Shown: positions 8,971-17,995 of the stretch, in pieces
Layout of the letters: each line of letters starts with the position of its first letter
Position numbering within the stretch: position 1 is the first letter of the stretch
NCBI GenBank assembly: GCA_019418225.1
Contig: DYCF01000015.1
Span: 1 to 64,000 of the forward strand
From: Clostridiales bacterium
Lineage (GTDB): Bacteria > Bacillota > Clostridia > Lachnospirales > Cellulosilyticaceae
DNA length: 64,000 nt
Reading direction: 5' to 3'
The notes under the pieces: generated by a model
What the model saw: only the letters and a program-made list of their open reading frames with translations
Told to the model about the DNA's origin: nothing
Database searches by the model: none
Translations under genes and position numbers: made by a program

Positions 8971-10498
8971 GACTTGGGGCAACCCCCTCTATTCTTTTAA
9001 ATACCCTTGTAAAATAATTAGCATTCTCATAGCCTACTGCAATTCCTACATCTTTTACACTCATCTTCGTTTTTTCTAAAAGCTGCTTTGCCTTATCAAC
9101 CCTCAGAGATGTAATATAGTCTACATAGCTCATATTCATATATTCTTTCATTAATTTTGTAAAGTAAAAAGAACTAAAACCTATCATACTTGCTGCTTCT
9201 TCTAAGGAAATATCTTCGTTATAATGTACTTCTAGATATCTGCAAATCTTCTCAATAAGCATTTGATTGCGGTCTGGCATCTGGCCCATCATGTTCTTGG
9301 CATATGTCATCAGACGGTTATAGAAGTTTTCCATCTCTATGTAACTTGAAATATCACTGGCTATTCGCTCTGCATGTGGCATTAAACATTGTGATGCGTT
9401 TCTACGCATCGCTCGTTCTATCATTGTATATAGTCCTTGAATCTCATTTCTAAATTCTATAAATTCACATTCACTCTTTAAATCTGCTATAAGCCTTATG
9501 ATTGCTTCTCTAGCCGCCTCAAATTCTTTTTTGCGAATATATTCTATGACATCATCTTCTATCTCATAAGGATAACTCTTCTTTTCCTTATACGTTAGCT
9601 CAAATAGTCTTTCCTTTTCCTGTTCTAATACTGCTGGAATGTCTCCTGCCTGCATAACTGGTTTTGAAAGCTGATACGAAATAGACATCCCAATTAGTCT
9701 GATACATTCATCTAAATCTTCTTTTAGTTTCTTTTCTATATTGGCTACCCTACTGGCATAATCTATTTGTGCCCGCTCCTCCTGCTCTACTATGAAAATA
9801 ACTGTCATTAAATCTTTGAGTTCTCCTGTAAGCGCAATAATCTCATTTTGTTCACACTTACGTTCTAGCTTACATTTTAAACGTTCTTTAATGAATTCTT
9901 TTTGAATACTGCCAATCTCCTCATACTGAGCAATCGTTGTAAAGTCAATCAAACCTATAACTGCACATGCCATCTTTATATCCATTAGATGTAGATATTG
10001 CGTAATTCGTTCTTCTTTGGCATTATTGTCCAGTAAGAGTTCTTTTAATTCCATCTGAAACTTTCTTTTAATCACAGAAAATTCCTGCTCCATCTTTTCT
10101 GTATAGGCAGCAGGTAACTTTTCTTCTTCTAACTTATGCATAACCTTTTCTATATACTTGCATACTTCATCCACATCTACAGGCTTAAGTAAAAATTCAT
10201 CTACTCTTAGCGAAATAGCTTCTTTGGCATAATCAAAATAATCATAAGCTGTAATAAAAATCATATTGGCATCTGGTAAAAATTCTCTTAATCTCCTTGC
10301 CACCTCAATCCCAGAACATCCGGGCATTTTTATATCTAGGAAAACAATTTGCGGTTTAAATACTTTTGCCAGTTCAGTCGCTTCTAAACCATTACTGGCC
10401 TCTTTAATTTCAAACTTCCCTTGAAACCTTTGGCTTATAATATGCTTCATCGCTTCTCTTTCGATATATTCATCTTCCACCAATAATAACCTTAACAT
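8948..10498 (-). CDS. Response regulator, receiver plus AraC-type DNA-binding domain (YesN-like)
   Basis: About 516 aa. Receiver domain at the N-terminus (LLLVEDE acidic pair, phosphoacceptor Asp near 55 in VFLDIKMPG, FLLKP lysine near 105), a long helical middle region, and a C-terminal AraC HTH pair (EDISLEEAASMIGFSSFYFTKLMKEY and SVKDVGIAVGYENANYFTRVFKR in short: two helix-turn-helix units). ATG at 10498 chosen; an in-frame TTG at 10507 is possible. Paired with the kinase just upstream; likely controls the TRAP genes. Confidence 0.92.
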   Translation of the reverse strand: MLRLLLVEDEYIEREAMKHIISQRFQGKFEIKEASNGLEATELAKVFKPQIVFLDIKMPGCSGIEVARRLREFLPDANMIFITAYDYFDYAKEAISLRVDEFLLKPVDVDEVCKYIEKVMHKLEEEKLPAAYTEKMEQEFSVIKRKFQMELKELLLDNNAKEERITQYLHLMDIKMACAVIGLIDFTTIAQYEEIGSIQKEFIKERLKCKLERKCEQNEIIALTGELKDLMTVIFIVEQEERAQIDYASRVANIEKKLKEDLDECIRLIGMSISYQLSKPVMQAGDIPAVLEQEKERLFELTYKEKKSYPYEIEDDVIEYIRKKEFEAAREAIIRLIADLKSECEFIEFRNEIQGLYTMIERAMRRNASQCLMPHAERIASDISSYIEMENFYNRLMTYAKNMMGQMPDRNQMLIEKICRYLEVHYNEDISLEEAASMIGFSSFYFTKLMKEYMNMSYVDYITSLRVDKAKQLLEKTKMSVKDVGIAVGYENANYFTRVFKRIEGVAPSQYKNRFS

Positions 10499-10522
10499 AT
10501 TCTTCAACCTACACTTTCCTGC

Positions 10523-11983
10523 TTATGATAAAATTTCAATTGTAAATAATGTACCACGTCTTACACTAGAATAAATTTTATAATTCACCTTATCATTAAA
10601 TAGCATATTTAAACGATATACTACATTTTGAATGCCTATATGCTGCTCTTGATCCATACGTACTGTTTGAGGCCTACACTGCTTACGTAGTGCTGCAAGT
10701 TTTTCTTTTTCCATGCCTATGCCATCATTAAATACACGTAGGATTACATATTCTCTCCGTCTGGTTATGCGTACAACAATCTTACCCTTTCCCATCTTTT
10801 CTTCTAGTCCATGACGAAAGGCGTTTTCCACAATAGGTTGTAAAATAAAAGGTGGCACTTCTATTTCCTCCTGAATTTCACTCCTTACTTCATATTCCAG
10901 CTTACTCCCTAATCTTGCTTTTAATATATAAAGATACTTCTGAGCCATATCCAGTTCTTCATCTAAACTTACCAAGGCCGTAGTTTTTTTTAGGCTATAT
11001 CGCATAAACCCTGACAATGCCATTATTAAATCATAAACCTTTCGGTTATCTTCCATAATTGCCATCATCGATATAACATTTAATGTATTAAATAAGAAAT
11101 GAGGCTGAATCTGAAATTGTAAACCTTGTAACTGTGCTTCTTTTAGCAACTCATTCATATGACTTCTTGCTAGCTTTTCTTCTGCTAATTTTAATTCCAA
11201 TTGTGCCTTTTCATCTGCTTTTTGATTTAACTGTTCCATCGTTCTAATCAGGCCATTGAAACTTGCTATAATTTCCCTAATTTCCTCAGGTCCTTCTTGA
11301 ATCTGAAGTACTTCTGATTTATTTCCCTTTGCCACACGTTTCGTAAGGGCCAATATATTACCAATCAGTTCTTCTAGGTATCTACTATACCTTAAGCATA
11401 GATACATAATCATGCCAACTATACCAAAGGCTATACTCATCAAACTATACTGAAGCATCTTATTCTTTTTTAAGCTTGCTTGTAAAAGTGCTTCGTTTTC
11501 TTTAACACTACAAGAAATCATTTCTTGAATATAAATATCGATGCGATTTAATATCTCTATGACCTCTAAATACTGCTCATGCGCTAACGTTTCACTAAGC
11601 AGCCTCGCTTTTTCTTCATACTGCTCTACCAAGTACGCTGTTACACGAAGTCGTAATTTAATATCAACAGATGTAGTCTTATCTCTAATCGTTGCAATTA
11701 ACTCTTTTACTTCTTTTGCATGATTACTCATTTGCTGCTTTTCATCACCGCTCATAGTATACATCATCTGATTAATCACTTTCTTACTACCATCTATTTC
11801 TTCTGATAATTTACTCATCATAGAAATATATTGTAGATACTGACTATGATTTTCCATCGTTGTATAATTTAAACTAAATGTTATAACCATCAGACTTCCA
11901 ATTATAATTCCTATAGCCGCAAAAACACTCAGCAGCTGCATACCAAGTGATGTATTCTTTATATAATGTATGATTTTCTTCAT
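10523..11983 (-). CDS. Membrane sensor histidine kinase (YesM/LytS-type His_kinase family)
   Basis: About 486 aa from ATG 11983 (GGGAG upstream; ATG 11995 also open). Two transmembrane helices (about 15-37 and 180-200) flank a roughly 140-residue extracytoplasmic helical sensor; a HAMP-like segment follows, then IQPHFLFNTLN with the phosphoacceptor His, and an ATPase domain with VENAFRHG (N box) and NDGIGM (G box). Cognate of the downstream AraC-type regulator. The helical sensor resembles 4-helix ligand domains; the ligand is unknown but is probably related to the TRAP substrate. Confidence 0.9.
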   Translation of the reverse strand: MKKIIHYIKNTSLGMQLLSVFAAIGIIIGSLMVITFSLNYTTMENHSQYLQYISMMSKLSEEIDGSKKVINQMMYTMSGDEKQQMSNHAKEVKELIATIRDKTTSVDIKLRLRVTAYLVEQYEEKARLLSETLAHEQYLEVIEILNRIDIYIQEMISCSVKENEALLQASLKKNKMLQYSLMSIAFGIVGMIMYLCLRYSRYLEELIGNILALTKRVAKGNKSEVLQIQEGPEEIREIIASFNGLIRTMEQLNQKADEKAQLELKLAEEKLARSHMNELLKEAQLQGLQFQIQPHFLFNTLNVISMMAIMEDNRKVYDLIMALSGFMRYSLKKTTALVSLDEELDMAQKYLYILKARLGSKLEYEVRSEIQEEIEVPPFILQPIVENAFRHGLEEKMGKGKIVVRITRRREYVILRVFNDGIGMEKEKLAALRKQCRPQTVRMDQEQHIGIQNVVYRLNMLFNDKVNYKIYSSVRRGTLFTIEILS

Positions 11984-11998
11984 GATTACTCCCATATG

Positions 11999-12580
11999 TC
12001 ATCTGCACACAAAACATATCTCTAGCTGATTTTCTTGAATAGCTATCTTAAAAGAATCTTCTTTGAATGTCTCTTGCCACCTTTTTGTAGCTTCACTGAA
12101 GCTCTCATAATCTTGCCCATTATCTAGATAATCCGCTTTTTCCACAATTTCCTTAAAGTTCACCTGTCCTGTAAAGAAAAACTGTATCCAAATCTCAGCT
12201 TTTCTCTGACTTACCTCTATATGTAATTTAAGAGGATTCATCATACCTTGTGTCACGCTTAATACACCTTTGATATAGGCTACCATTGTATAATGTGGTA
12301 TAAATACCGTTGTAATATCTCCATTTTCTATGTAGGTATAATCAATTAACGCTTCATTTTTTAATTTAAACAGTTCACAACACTTAAGTACCATATTCAT
12401 TTCTTTTGTTGCTGTTACTTTTTTGCCTACTTCATTCCACCTATACTTCAAGAGATGGCTATAGATATTAATCATCTTTTCTGTTGTAAAAGCATTCTCA
12501 ATGACCGCCATTCTTGAAATACTATTAAGTTCTTGTAAAAAATTATGCAATAATACGTTATTCATATAGTAGTCTTTCAT
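11999..12580 (-). CDS. Degenerate histidine-kinase-like cytoplasmic protein
   Basis: 193 aa with no transmembrane segment. Residues 11-110 can be aligned by eye with the His_kinase core of the adjacent sensor: LHNFLQELNSISRMA matches PHFLFNTLNVISMMA, keeping the His (His12), and LLKYRWNE matches FMRYSLKK. The N box is lost: IPHYTMVAYIKGVL replaces VPPFILQPIVENAF, and no G boxes follow. It therefore should not bind ATP in the usual way. First gene of the two-component unit; stop is 15 bp before the kinase ATG. Possible roles are phosphotransfer, or dimer exchange with the kinase. GAGGAA precedes the ATG. Confidence 0.7.
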   Translation of the reverse strand: MKDYYMNNVLLHNFLQELNSISRMAVIENAFTTEKMINIYSHLLKYRWNEVGKKVTATKEMNMVLKCCELFKLKNEALIDYTYIENGDITTVFIPHYTMVAYIKGVLSVTQGMMNPLKLHIEVSQRKAEIWIQFFFTGQVNFKEIVEKADYLDNGQDYESFSEATKRWQETFKEDSFKIAIQENQLEICFVCR

Positions 12581-12979
12581 TTTTTAATTCCTCACATGGA
12601 TTTCGAACAGTTCCTTTGTCACTATTATACTATAAAATTCCATATTATGATGATTAATAACAATTTATTCGCATTTTGCACAGATAGGTTTAGCTATAAC
12701 TCTTTCTTTGCTGTGTATCTCCTTCATTTATCTGTAGTATTTTTCACAAAACATCTCCTTTCTAATTTAGCATTTTCCACAACCCCCATTGTCCCATGAC
12801 CATATTTTATCATTATGTGCTTTAAACTTTGCTCAATTTACGCCATCTTGCAAATGTGGTTTCGGCTTATCTCTTTTCAGTTGTCCGCGCCTTAAAAACA
12901 TACTATTTAAATATTTAGTACGTATTTTTTTATTTTATATCAAAAAAATATATTTTTTTATTTTGTCTAATAATATCGA
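12581..12979. other. Divergent intergenic region without a gene
   Basis: A/T-rich spacer between the minus-strand two-component unit and the plus-strand symporter. Short open frames here have no ribosome site and no recognisable product. It must hold the minus-strand promoter, which I cannot place with confidence. Confidence 0.6.
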
Positions 12980-13008
12980 TTGACAAAAACATTTTTTCAT
13001 TGTATAGT
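12980..13008 (+). promoter_or_regulatory. Sigma-A type promoter of the DAACS symporter gene
   Basis: TTGACA at 12980-12985, 17-bp A/T-rich spacer, TATAGT at 13003-13008. The start codon is 67 bp further on. Confidence 0.8.
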
Positions 13009-13074
13009 CTCATATAAATACAAATGTTTTTTACACGAATACACACCTATACATACCATACAGGGAGGACATAC

Positions 13075-14274
13075 ATGAAAAAGTTATCACTTATATCTAG
13101 AATTGTAATTTGTTTAATCATTGGCATCTTAGCAGGTCTTGTTTGTAATATGCTTACACTAGATGCGCCTATTCGTATTTTAGTAACGCTTGGCGATTTA
13201 TTTGGAAGCTTCTTATCCTTCATGATTCCATTAATTATTATAGGGTTCATTATTCCTGGTATCGCTTCACTTGGCAAAAAGTCTGGCAAGGGGCTTTTAA
13301 TTACAACTATTATTGCTTATACTTCTACAATCATTGCAGGGGTTTTAGCTTTCTTAGCAGGACGCACACTATTACCTTTATTTATTCAAGGCAGTAATAT
13401 GTTTGAAGAAGCTGGTCAAAGCGTGACATCTTATTTTTCTATTGAGATTCCACCTATTATGGGGGTTATGTCTGCTTTAGTTCTTGCCTTTGTATTAGGT
13501 ATTGGATTATCTGGCCTTAAAAATAGTGTTTTATTAAAATGCATGGAAGAGTTCAATCAAATTGTTTTAAAAGTTGTTCAAAATGTACTCATTCCATTAG
13601 TCCCAATCTACATAGGATGTATCTTTGCTAAAATTAGCTTTAATGGCGAAATTATCTCTACACTTAAATCTTTTGGAACCGTTTATGTGATTTTACTTTC
13701 ACTTCAAATAGCTTACATCCTCATTCAATATCTCATTGCAGGATGGGTTAAGAAAGACAATCCATTTAAAATGCTTAAAAATATGATGCCTGCTTATTTT
13801 ACAGCAGTAGGGACACAATCTTCTGCTGCAACGATTCCTGTCACATTAGCTTGTGCGAAGAAAAATCATATCAATGAAGAAGTTTTAGGTTTCGTAATCC
13901 CACTGGGTGCAACAATTCATTTAGCAGGAGATACCATTACATTAGTCCTTACTTCTATGGCTGTTATGCTTATGAAAGGTGAGGTACCTACATTTTCTCT
14001 CATGATGCCATTCATTTTAATGTTAGGCGTAACAATGGTGGCTGCACCTGGTGTTCCTGGCGGTGGCGTTATGGCTGCGCTTGGCCTTCTAGAATCTATG
14101 CTTGGTTTTGGCGGTTTTGAAAAACCACTTATGATTGCCCTACATGCAGCCCAAGATAGCTTCGGTACAGCAACAAATATTACAGGGGATGGGGCTATTT
14201 CAGTACTTGTTGAGGCCGTACTTGATAAAAATCCTACTCCCTCTTCAGTCATCACTGATTTAGAAGCTTGTTAA
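13075..14274 (+). CDS. Dicarboxylate/amino acid:cation symporter (DAACS family)
   Basis: 399 aa. The ATG at 13075 has AGGGAGG seven bases upstream; an upstream in-frame ATG at 13024 has no ribosome site. About eight transmembrane helices plus two re-entrant hairpins: the first carries the serine-rich motif TQSSAATIPVT (about 262-272), the second APGVPGGGVMAALG. The usual NMDGT motif of glutamate/aspartate members reads HLAGDTIT here, suggesting a different substrate range (for example serine/threonine-like or an unknown acid). Monocistronic, with its own promoter and a bidirectional terminator after it. Confidence 0.9.
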   Translation: MKKLSLISRIVICLIIGILAGLVCNMLTLDAPIRILVTLGDLFGSFLSFMIPLIIIGFIIPGIASLGKKSGKGLLITTIIAYTSTIIAGVLAFLAGRTLLPLFIQGSNMFEEAGQSVTSYFSIEIPPIMGVMSALVLAFVLGIGLSGLKNSVLLKCMEEFNQIVLKVVQNVLIPLVPIYIGCIFAKISFNGEIISTLKSFGTVYVILLSLQIAYILIQYLIAGWVKKDNPFKMLKNMMPAYFTAVGTQSSAATIPVTLACAKKNHINEEVLGFVIPLGATIHLAGDTITLVLTSMAVMLMKGEVPTFSLMMPFILMLGVTMVAAPGVPGGGVMAALGLLESMLGFGGFEKPLMIALHAAQDSFGTATNITGDGAISVLVEAVLDKNPTPSSVITDLEAC

Positions 14275-14290
14275 TTTTTCAGGTAAATAT

Positions 14291-14344
14291 ATAAAAATAG
14301 AGGATTAAAATCTTTATGCAAAGATTTTAATCCTCTATTTTTAT
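14291..14344. terminator. Bidirectional terminator between convergent genes
   Basis: Long, nearly perfect stem ATAAAAATAGAGGATTAAAATCTTT / AAAGATTTTAATCCTCTATTTTTAT with a 4-nt loop; U-run on both strands. Serves the symporter (+) and the AAA/VWA operon (-). Confidence 0.92.
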
Positions 14345-14371
14345 ATTTAAGTCTTAGAGAAACTCAGTAGC

Positions 14372-15811
14372 TTATAGACTAGGGGCTTGATTGTTCATAG
14401 AGTAGCCATCACTTCTTACATCACTCATGTCTAAATCCTGAACCTTTACTTCTATCTGACTTAGTTTCTTTACCGCACCATACGGCTCTTTTAAAGAAAG
14501 TGTCTGCCCTCTTCCAGAAATAACCCAAAGTACCTTGTAGCCCCTTGGTATAACCTTTAATGTTTCTTCGCCTTTACCATCTGTAAAATAAATAAGTAAA
14601 TCGATGTTCTTCTTATTGGCATAGTCAAAAACTGGTGTAAACTTCGTACCTCCAGCAATATGCATCCTTTCTTTTATATCCTTGCTTGTGCGTACTGTAT
14701 AACAACGTCTAATCTGATCATCACATTCTATAATGGTAATTTCATGATTATAGTTTTTTACAATCTGAAGCACTTCTTTTACTGCTTGAGTAAACTCTTC
14801 ATCGCTAATACTACCACTTATATCAAAGGCAACTGCTATTTCTGCCTTATGACTTCTAAGGTTTCCTCGTAGGTCTAGTCGCTCAGGCTGCCTGCGATTG
14901 CGTCTTGTCATCGTCTTCTTATAATGACTCTCTACACTCCCCATTAAGCGACTAAGATATATGTTCCAGGGTAGTTCCCCTCTACTACTTTTAAGAGCTG
15001 CTATCATACTGCCTAAATAAGCTGGTATCTCCCCTTTTTGTGAACGACTCACAAATTTCTCAGTGAAATCTTGTAGCGTCTTTTCCTCTATTTCTTCTGA
15101 AGCCGCCCATATATCATGTGTCTTTTCCGGGTCATATGCTCTAGCAATGCCTTCTTCTCCCTCTTCTTTGTCTTCCGCCTCTTCACTTTCACCTTTGGCA
15201 CCTGCCTCACCTTCATCATCCGCATCTTGTAAGTCAAAGGCCAACTGCAACTTTTCTGCATAATATTCAAAAGTCCCATAGTGTTCTAGATCTAACTGAT
15301 ACTGATTGTTAATCTGCTCAATAGTTGTTGCATAAGGCGGCAAGTTACCTAAGTACTGATTGACTACTACATCCATTGCCATATTAATTGCTAAATCTGT
15401 ATATTTGCCTTTTAAATTTTTAGCACGGACTAAATGTAATGAAACAATATGAAGTATTTCATGCTTAATGCTTGTCTCCATTTGGCTTAATGTAAGATTT
15501 AAAAAGATTAACGGATTAAAATACATCACATATTTGGCCCCTTTAAAATTAACACCTGTAGGACTTGCTAAATCAAACTTGATTTCCCTATTCATCTGAA
15601 ACAAAAAATAACCATAGAAGTTATCCTGCTCCTCCATTAAGCTCAAAGTCACCTGATCTACAAGTTTAAAAAAAGATTCTTTAAATGCTTTTGGCACTGT
15701 TACTTCAATGCTTTCACCTTTACGATTAGCTTTTAGCATTGCATGGGTACTTATAACTGCATTTGCTTTTTCAATTAAGCTATTTACTTGTTCTTCAAAA
15801 TAAGTTGCCAT
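14372..15811 (-). CDS. VWA-like domain protein with N-terminal HExxH metallopeptidase-like domain (DUF2201 family)
   Basis: 479 aa. N-terminal domain with KHEILHIVSLH (His117-Glu118, His121), the zinc-peptidase motif of this family; a strongly acidic low-complexity linker (about 196-222, rich in Glu/Asp/Gly); C-terminal VWA-like domain with a MIDAS-type DISGS (Asp330, Ser332, Ser334) and a Thr in GGTKFTP. Cytoplasmic. The family is coupled to MoxR-type ATPases, which remodel the VWA partner's targets; the gene follows the ATPase by 3 bp. Whether the zinc site is active is unknown. Confidence 0.88.
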   Translation of the reverse strand: MATYFEEQVNSLIEKANAVISTHAMLKANRKGESIEVTVPKAFKESFFKLVDQVTLSLMEEQDNFYGYFLFQMNREIKFDLASPTGVNFKGAKYVMYFNPLIFLNLTLSQMETSIKHEILHIVSLHLVRAKNLKGKYTDLAINMAMDVVVNQYLGNLPPYATTIEQINNQYQLDLEHYGTFEYYAEKLQLAFDLQDADDEGEAGAKGESEEAEDKEEGEEGIARAYDPEKTHDIWAASEEIEEKTLQDFTEKFVSRSQKGEIPAYLGSMIAALKSSRGELPWNIYLSRLMGSVESHYKKTMTRRNRRQPERLDLRGNLRSHKAEIAVAFDISGSISDEEFTQAVKEVLQIVKNYNHEITIIECDDQIRRCYTVRTSKDIKERMHIAGGTKFTPVFDYANKKNIDLLIYFTDGKGEETLKVIPRGYKVLWVISGRGQTLSLKEPYGAVKKLSQIEVKVQDLDMSDVRSDGYSMNNQAPSL

Positions 15812-15814
15812 TTT

Positions 15815-16957
15815 TTATCCTCGAATTGATGCATAAGCCTCAAAATATAAGTCCGTAAAAGCATCACTTTCTAATGCATTTTTATAAACCTGTGGAAAAC
15901 TGTTTTTCATCTCTTTCATAAGACCTACCCTTAAATCCATAGGATAGCCTCTTAAAAATTCTATCCAACGTGAGATGTATGCCATACTGCTTACTGCCTC
16001 TATATTGCCATTTTCAAATTGTTCTTCTAATCTCTTTATAATATTCATTGCAGATAAATAAAGCCTTGTATGTGTCTCAGCCTTAAGTTTGTCTATAATA
16101 GCCGCATCAAGCACTTCTCCATTAAATACCTCTTCATACGTGATGATTGGACTTGCATCCGCCTCAATAAAGCTCATAAATTCTTCTGCAATGACTTTCC
16201 CCACATTTCCTTTGATTACATTTAAAAATACAGCTCTTGGTATGCTTTCTTTTTGTGCTTTATAAATCTTATAACTCTTAGAAACTCTTTCATAACTTCT
16301 AGGTGTAGCACGTACATCCTCTTCATTTCTTTGATTTAAGTATTCTGGAAATGTTGAAATAAATTCGATAACTTTTTCTTCAATGTCTGCACCTACTGCC
16401 CACTTAAGCCACTGCATGTAATCACTTTCCATTTGCAGCCATACAAATCTATTTTCTTGTGCCGCATCCATATCTACAACCTGATAATCAAAATTACTGC
16501 CATACTTACTAGAAGGATTCATGGCTGCTAAAATATTGACCTTATCATTTAATTTATAACCATTTATTTCACGATTTAAAATCAGGTTCATTAACTCCTG
16601 TTGTACCGTATGTTCACAGCGGTTAATCTCATCTATGAATAGAAGTACATCTTTTCCTTGTCTAATTGTCTCATCAATTTCACGTAGTTTATGATGCACC
16701 GCATATATGGTTGTTTTCTTTTGAACTGCCTTTCCCTGCTCATCGATTACTTCATAACTTTCTACCGTTGGTAGACCACCAATTTCTCCCTCTTTTAATA
16801 AATTGCCGTCAATGACAATCAAATGCCATTTATTCATGGCTGCTAATTCTTTAGCTAGAGCAGTTTTCCCAATACCACTTTCTCCTATTATTAAGGGTAC
16901 CTCTCCTGTAGCTAATACTAACGCTGCACTTTGTAATGTTTCTGTAAAATTCATCAC
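15815..16957 (-). CDS. MoxR-type AAA+ ATPase
   Basis: 380 aa. Walker A GESGIGKT (25-32), Walker B VLLFIDE (Asp109, Glu110), sensor-1 region ILAAMNPSSKYG, and a sensor-2/arginine-finger region near TPRSYERVSKSY. Resembles MoxR ATPases that act as chaperones with VWA proteins. Sits between the 22-residue-repeat gene (9 bp upstream) and the VWA gene (3 bp downstream), all minus strand, so the three products are probably made together and act together. Confidence 0.92.
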   Translation of the reverse strand: MMNFTETLQSAALVLATGEVPLIIGESGIGKTALAKELAAMNKWHLIVIDGNLLKEGEIGGLPTVESYEVIDEQGKAVQKKTTIYAVHHKLREIDETIRQGKDVLLFIDEINRCEHTVQQELMNLILNREINGYKLNDKVNILAAMNPSSKYGSNFDYQVVDMDAAQENRFVWLQMESDYMQWLKWAVGADIEEKVIEFISTFPEYLNQRNEEDVRATPRSYERVSKSYKIYKAQKESIPRAVFLNVIKGNVGKVIAEEFMSFIEADASPIITYEEVFNGEVLDAAIIDKLKAETHTRLYLSAMNIIKRLEEQFENGNIEAVSSMAYISRWIEFLRGYPMDLRVGLMKEMKNSFPQVYKNALESDAFTDLYFEAYASIRG

Positions 16958-16966
16958 TTTGTTCTC

Positions 16967-17770
16967 CTATAACATCCTTAATCTCTCATCTACTGTAATG
17001 CGCTTTGCCTTTTTACTGCCGTATTTATAAATAAACATCACCTTATCAAGAGCAATATTATGACTATTTCTATCAATCACACTGCAGTTTAAGAAATCCC
17101 TCACGTACTTTTCATCTACATTTTCTTCAGATAAGACTTGTCTTAAAACTTCTTCTAATGTTTCTGTACTTATTTTCTTTGACACATATTTAATGACTAA
17201 AATATTAGCTTTTAAAAATGTTATTATTTTTTCTTCGCTTAAGTCTGCAATGAAATTAATCGCTGCTTCATTCGCCTTAACTGCCATCAACTGTGCTGTT
17301 TCACTTGGGCAGGCAATATATCTTAAAGCATCATAGCTCTGGCTTACGGCTTCCTCCTGTACGCTCTCATACGGCTCTTTAATATATTTTATAGCATCAT
17401 AATTTTGCTTAACTGCCATTAGCTGCAATGCCTCACTTGGTGCTTTAACATATTGGATTGCCCAACCAGACGCCCTAATGGCTAATCTAATAATTTCTTC
17501 CGGTGGATTTGCAATCACGCCGAGAAGGCTCCAGCCACTTTGAATAGCCATTTCCATCATTTCATAAGTTGGCTCTGCGACAAATTTAATAGCTCTTGGA
17601 TTATTTGCCACCGCTATTTGCGCCATCTCTTGTGTTGGATTTTTAATATATTCTAATACTAAACCATTTTTCTGAACGGCCAATAATTTCATTTCATCCG
17701 TAGGACTGTTAATCATCTTTATAATAGAAGGATTATTATTAATGGCACTTATCATCTTTGATTCTTCCAT
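16967..17770 (-). CDS. 22-residue helical repeat protein (DUF4116-like)
   Basis: 267 aa. Residues 1-176 are eight tandem 22-residue units with exact spacing: Pro (or equivalent) at 23, 45, 67, 89, 111, 133 and 155, each followed by a pattern such as P-x-E-x-x-x-x-A-V-x-x-N-x-x-A-I-x-x-I. The consensus resembles the DUF4116 repeat, a helical solenoid expected to bind protein. A C-terminal 90-residue region is non-repetitive. First gene of the AAA/VWA operon (AAAGGGAA before the ATG). Inference: adaptor or target-recognition component for the ATPase/VWA pair. I do not recognise a specific family name with certainty. Confidence 0.8.
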   Translation of the reverse strand: MEESKMISAINNNPSIIKMINSPTDEMKLLAVQKNGLVLEYIKNPTQEMAQIAVANNPRAIKFVAEPTYEMMEMAIQSGWSLLGVIANPPEEIIRLAIRASGWAIQYVKAPSEALQLMAVKQNYDAIKYIKEPYESVQEEAVSQSYDALRYIACPSETAQLMAVKANEAAINFIADLSEEKIITFLKANILVIKYVSKKISTETLEEVLRQVLSEENVDEKYVRDFLNCSVIDRNSHNIALDKVMFIYKYGSKKAKRITVDERLRML

Positions 17771-17897
17771 AATATTCCCTTTCTAGCACTTTTATATAAT
17801 AATTATTATTATATATGATAAATTATTATCTATTACTTCTCTAGTATAGTCTATAATTTTTAAGCCCGCAACTCATAATCCCTCGTTTTAAATAGCA

Positions 17898-17939
17898 CAA
17901 AAAGAAGGAGATGTCACCTAAAGCACCTCCTTCTTTTTG
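17898..17939 (-). terminator. Terminator after the DUF4163/DUF3298 gene
   Basis: CAAAAAGAAGGAG / CTCCTTCTTTTTG stem, T-run on the minus strand, 57 bp after the stop at 17996. The rest of 17771-17995 holds no gene. Confidence 0.85.
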
Positions 17940-17995
17940 ATAATGCTATTGCTTTAATTACTGAACTTATAGCAACATGATAAATTGTATTATGA

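Noticed and set aside
15063..15263. Serine-rich plus-strand open frame
   Set aside because: It is the complement of the acidic linker of the VWA protein.
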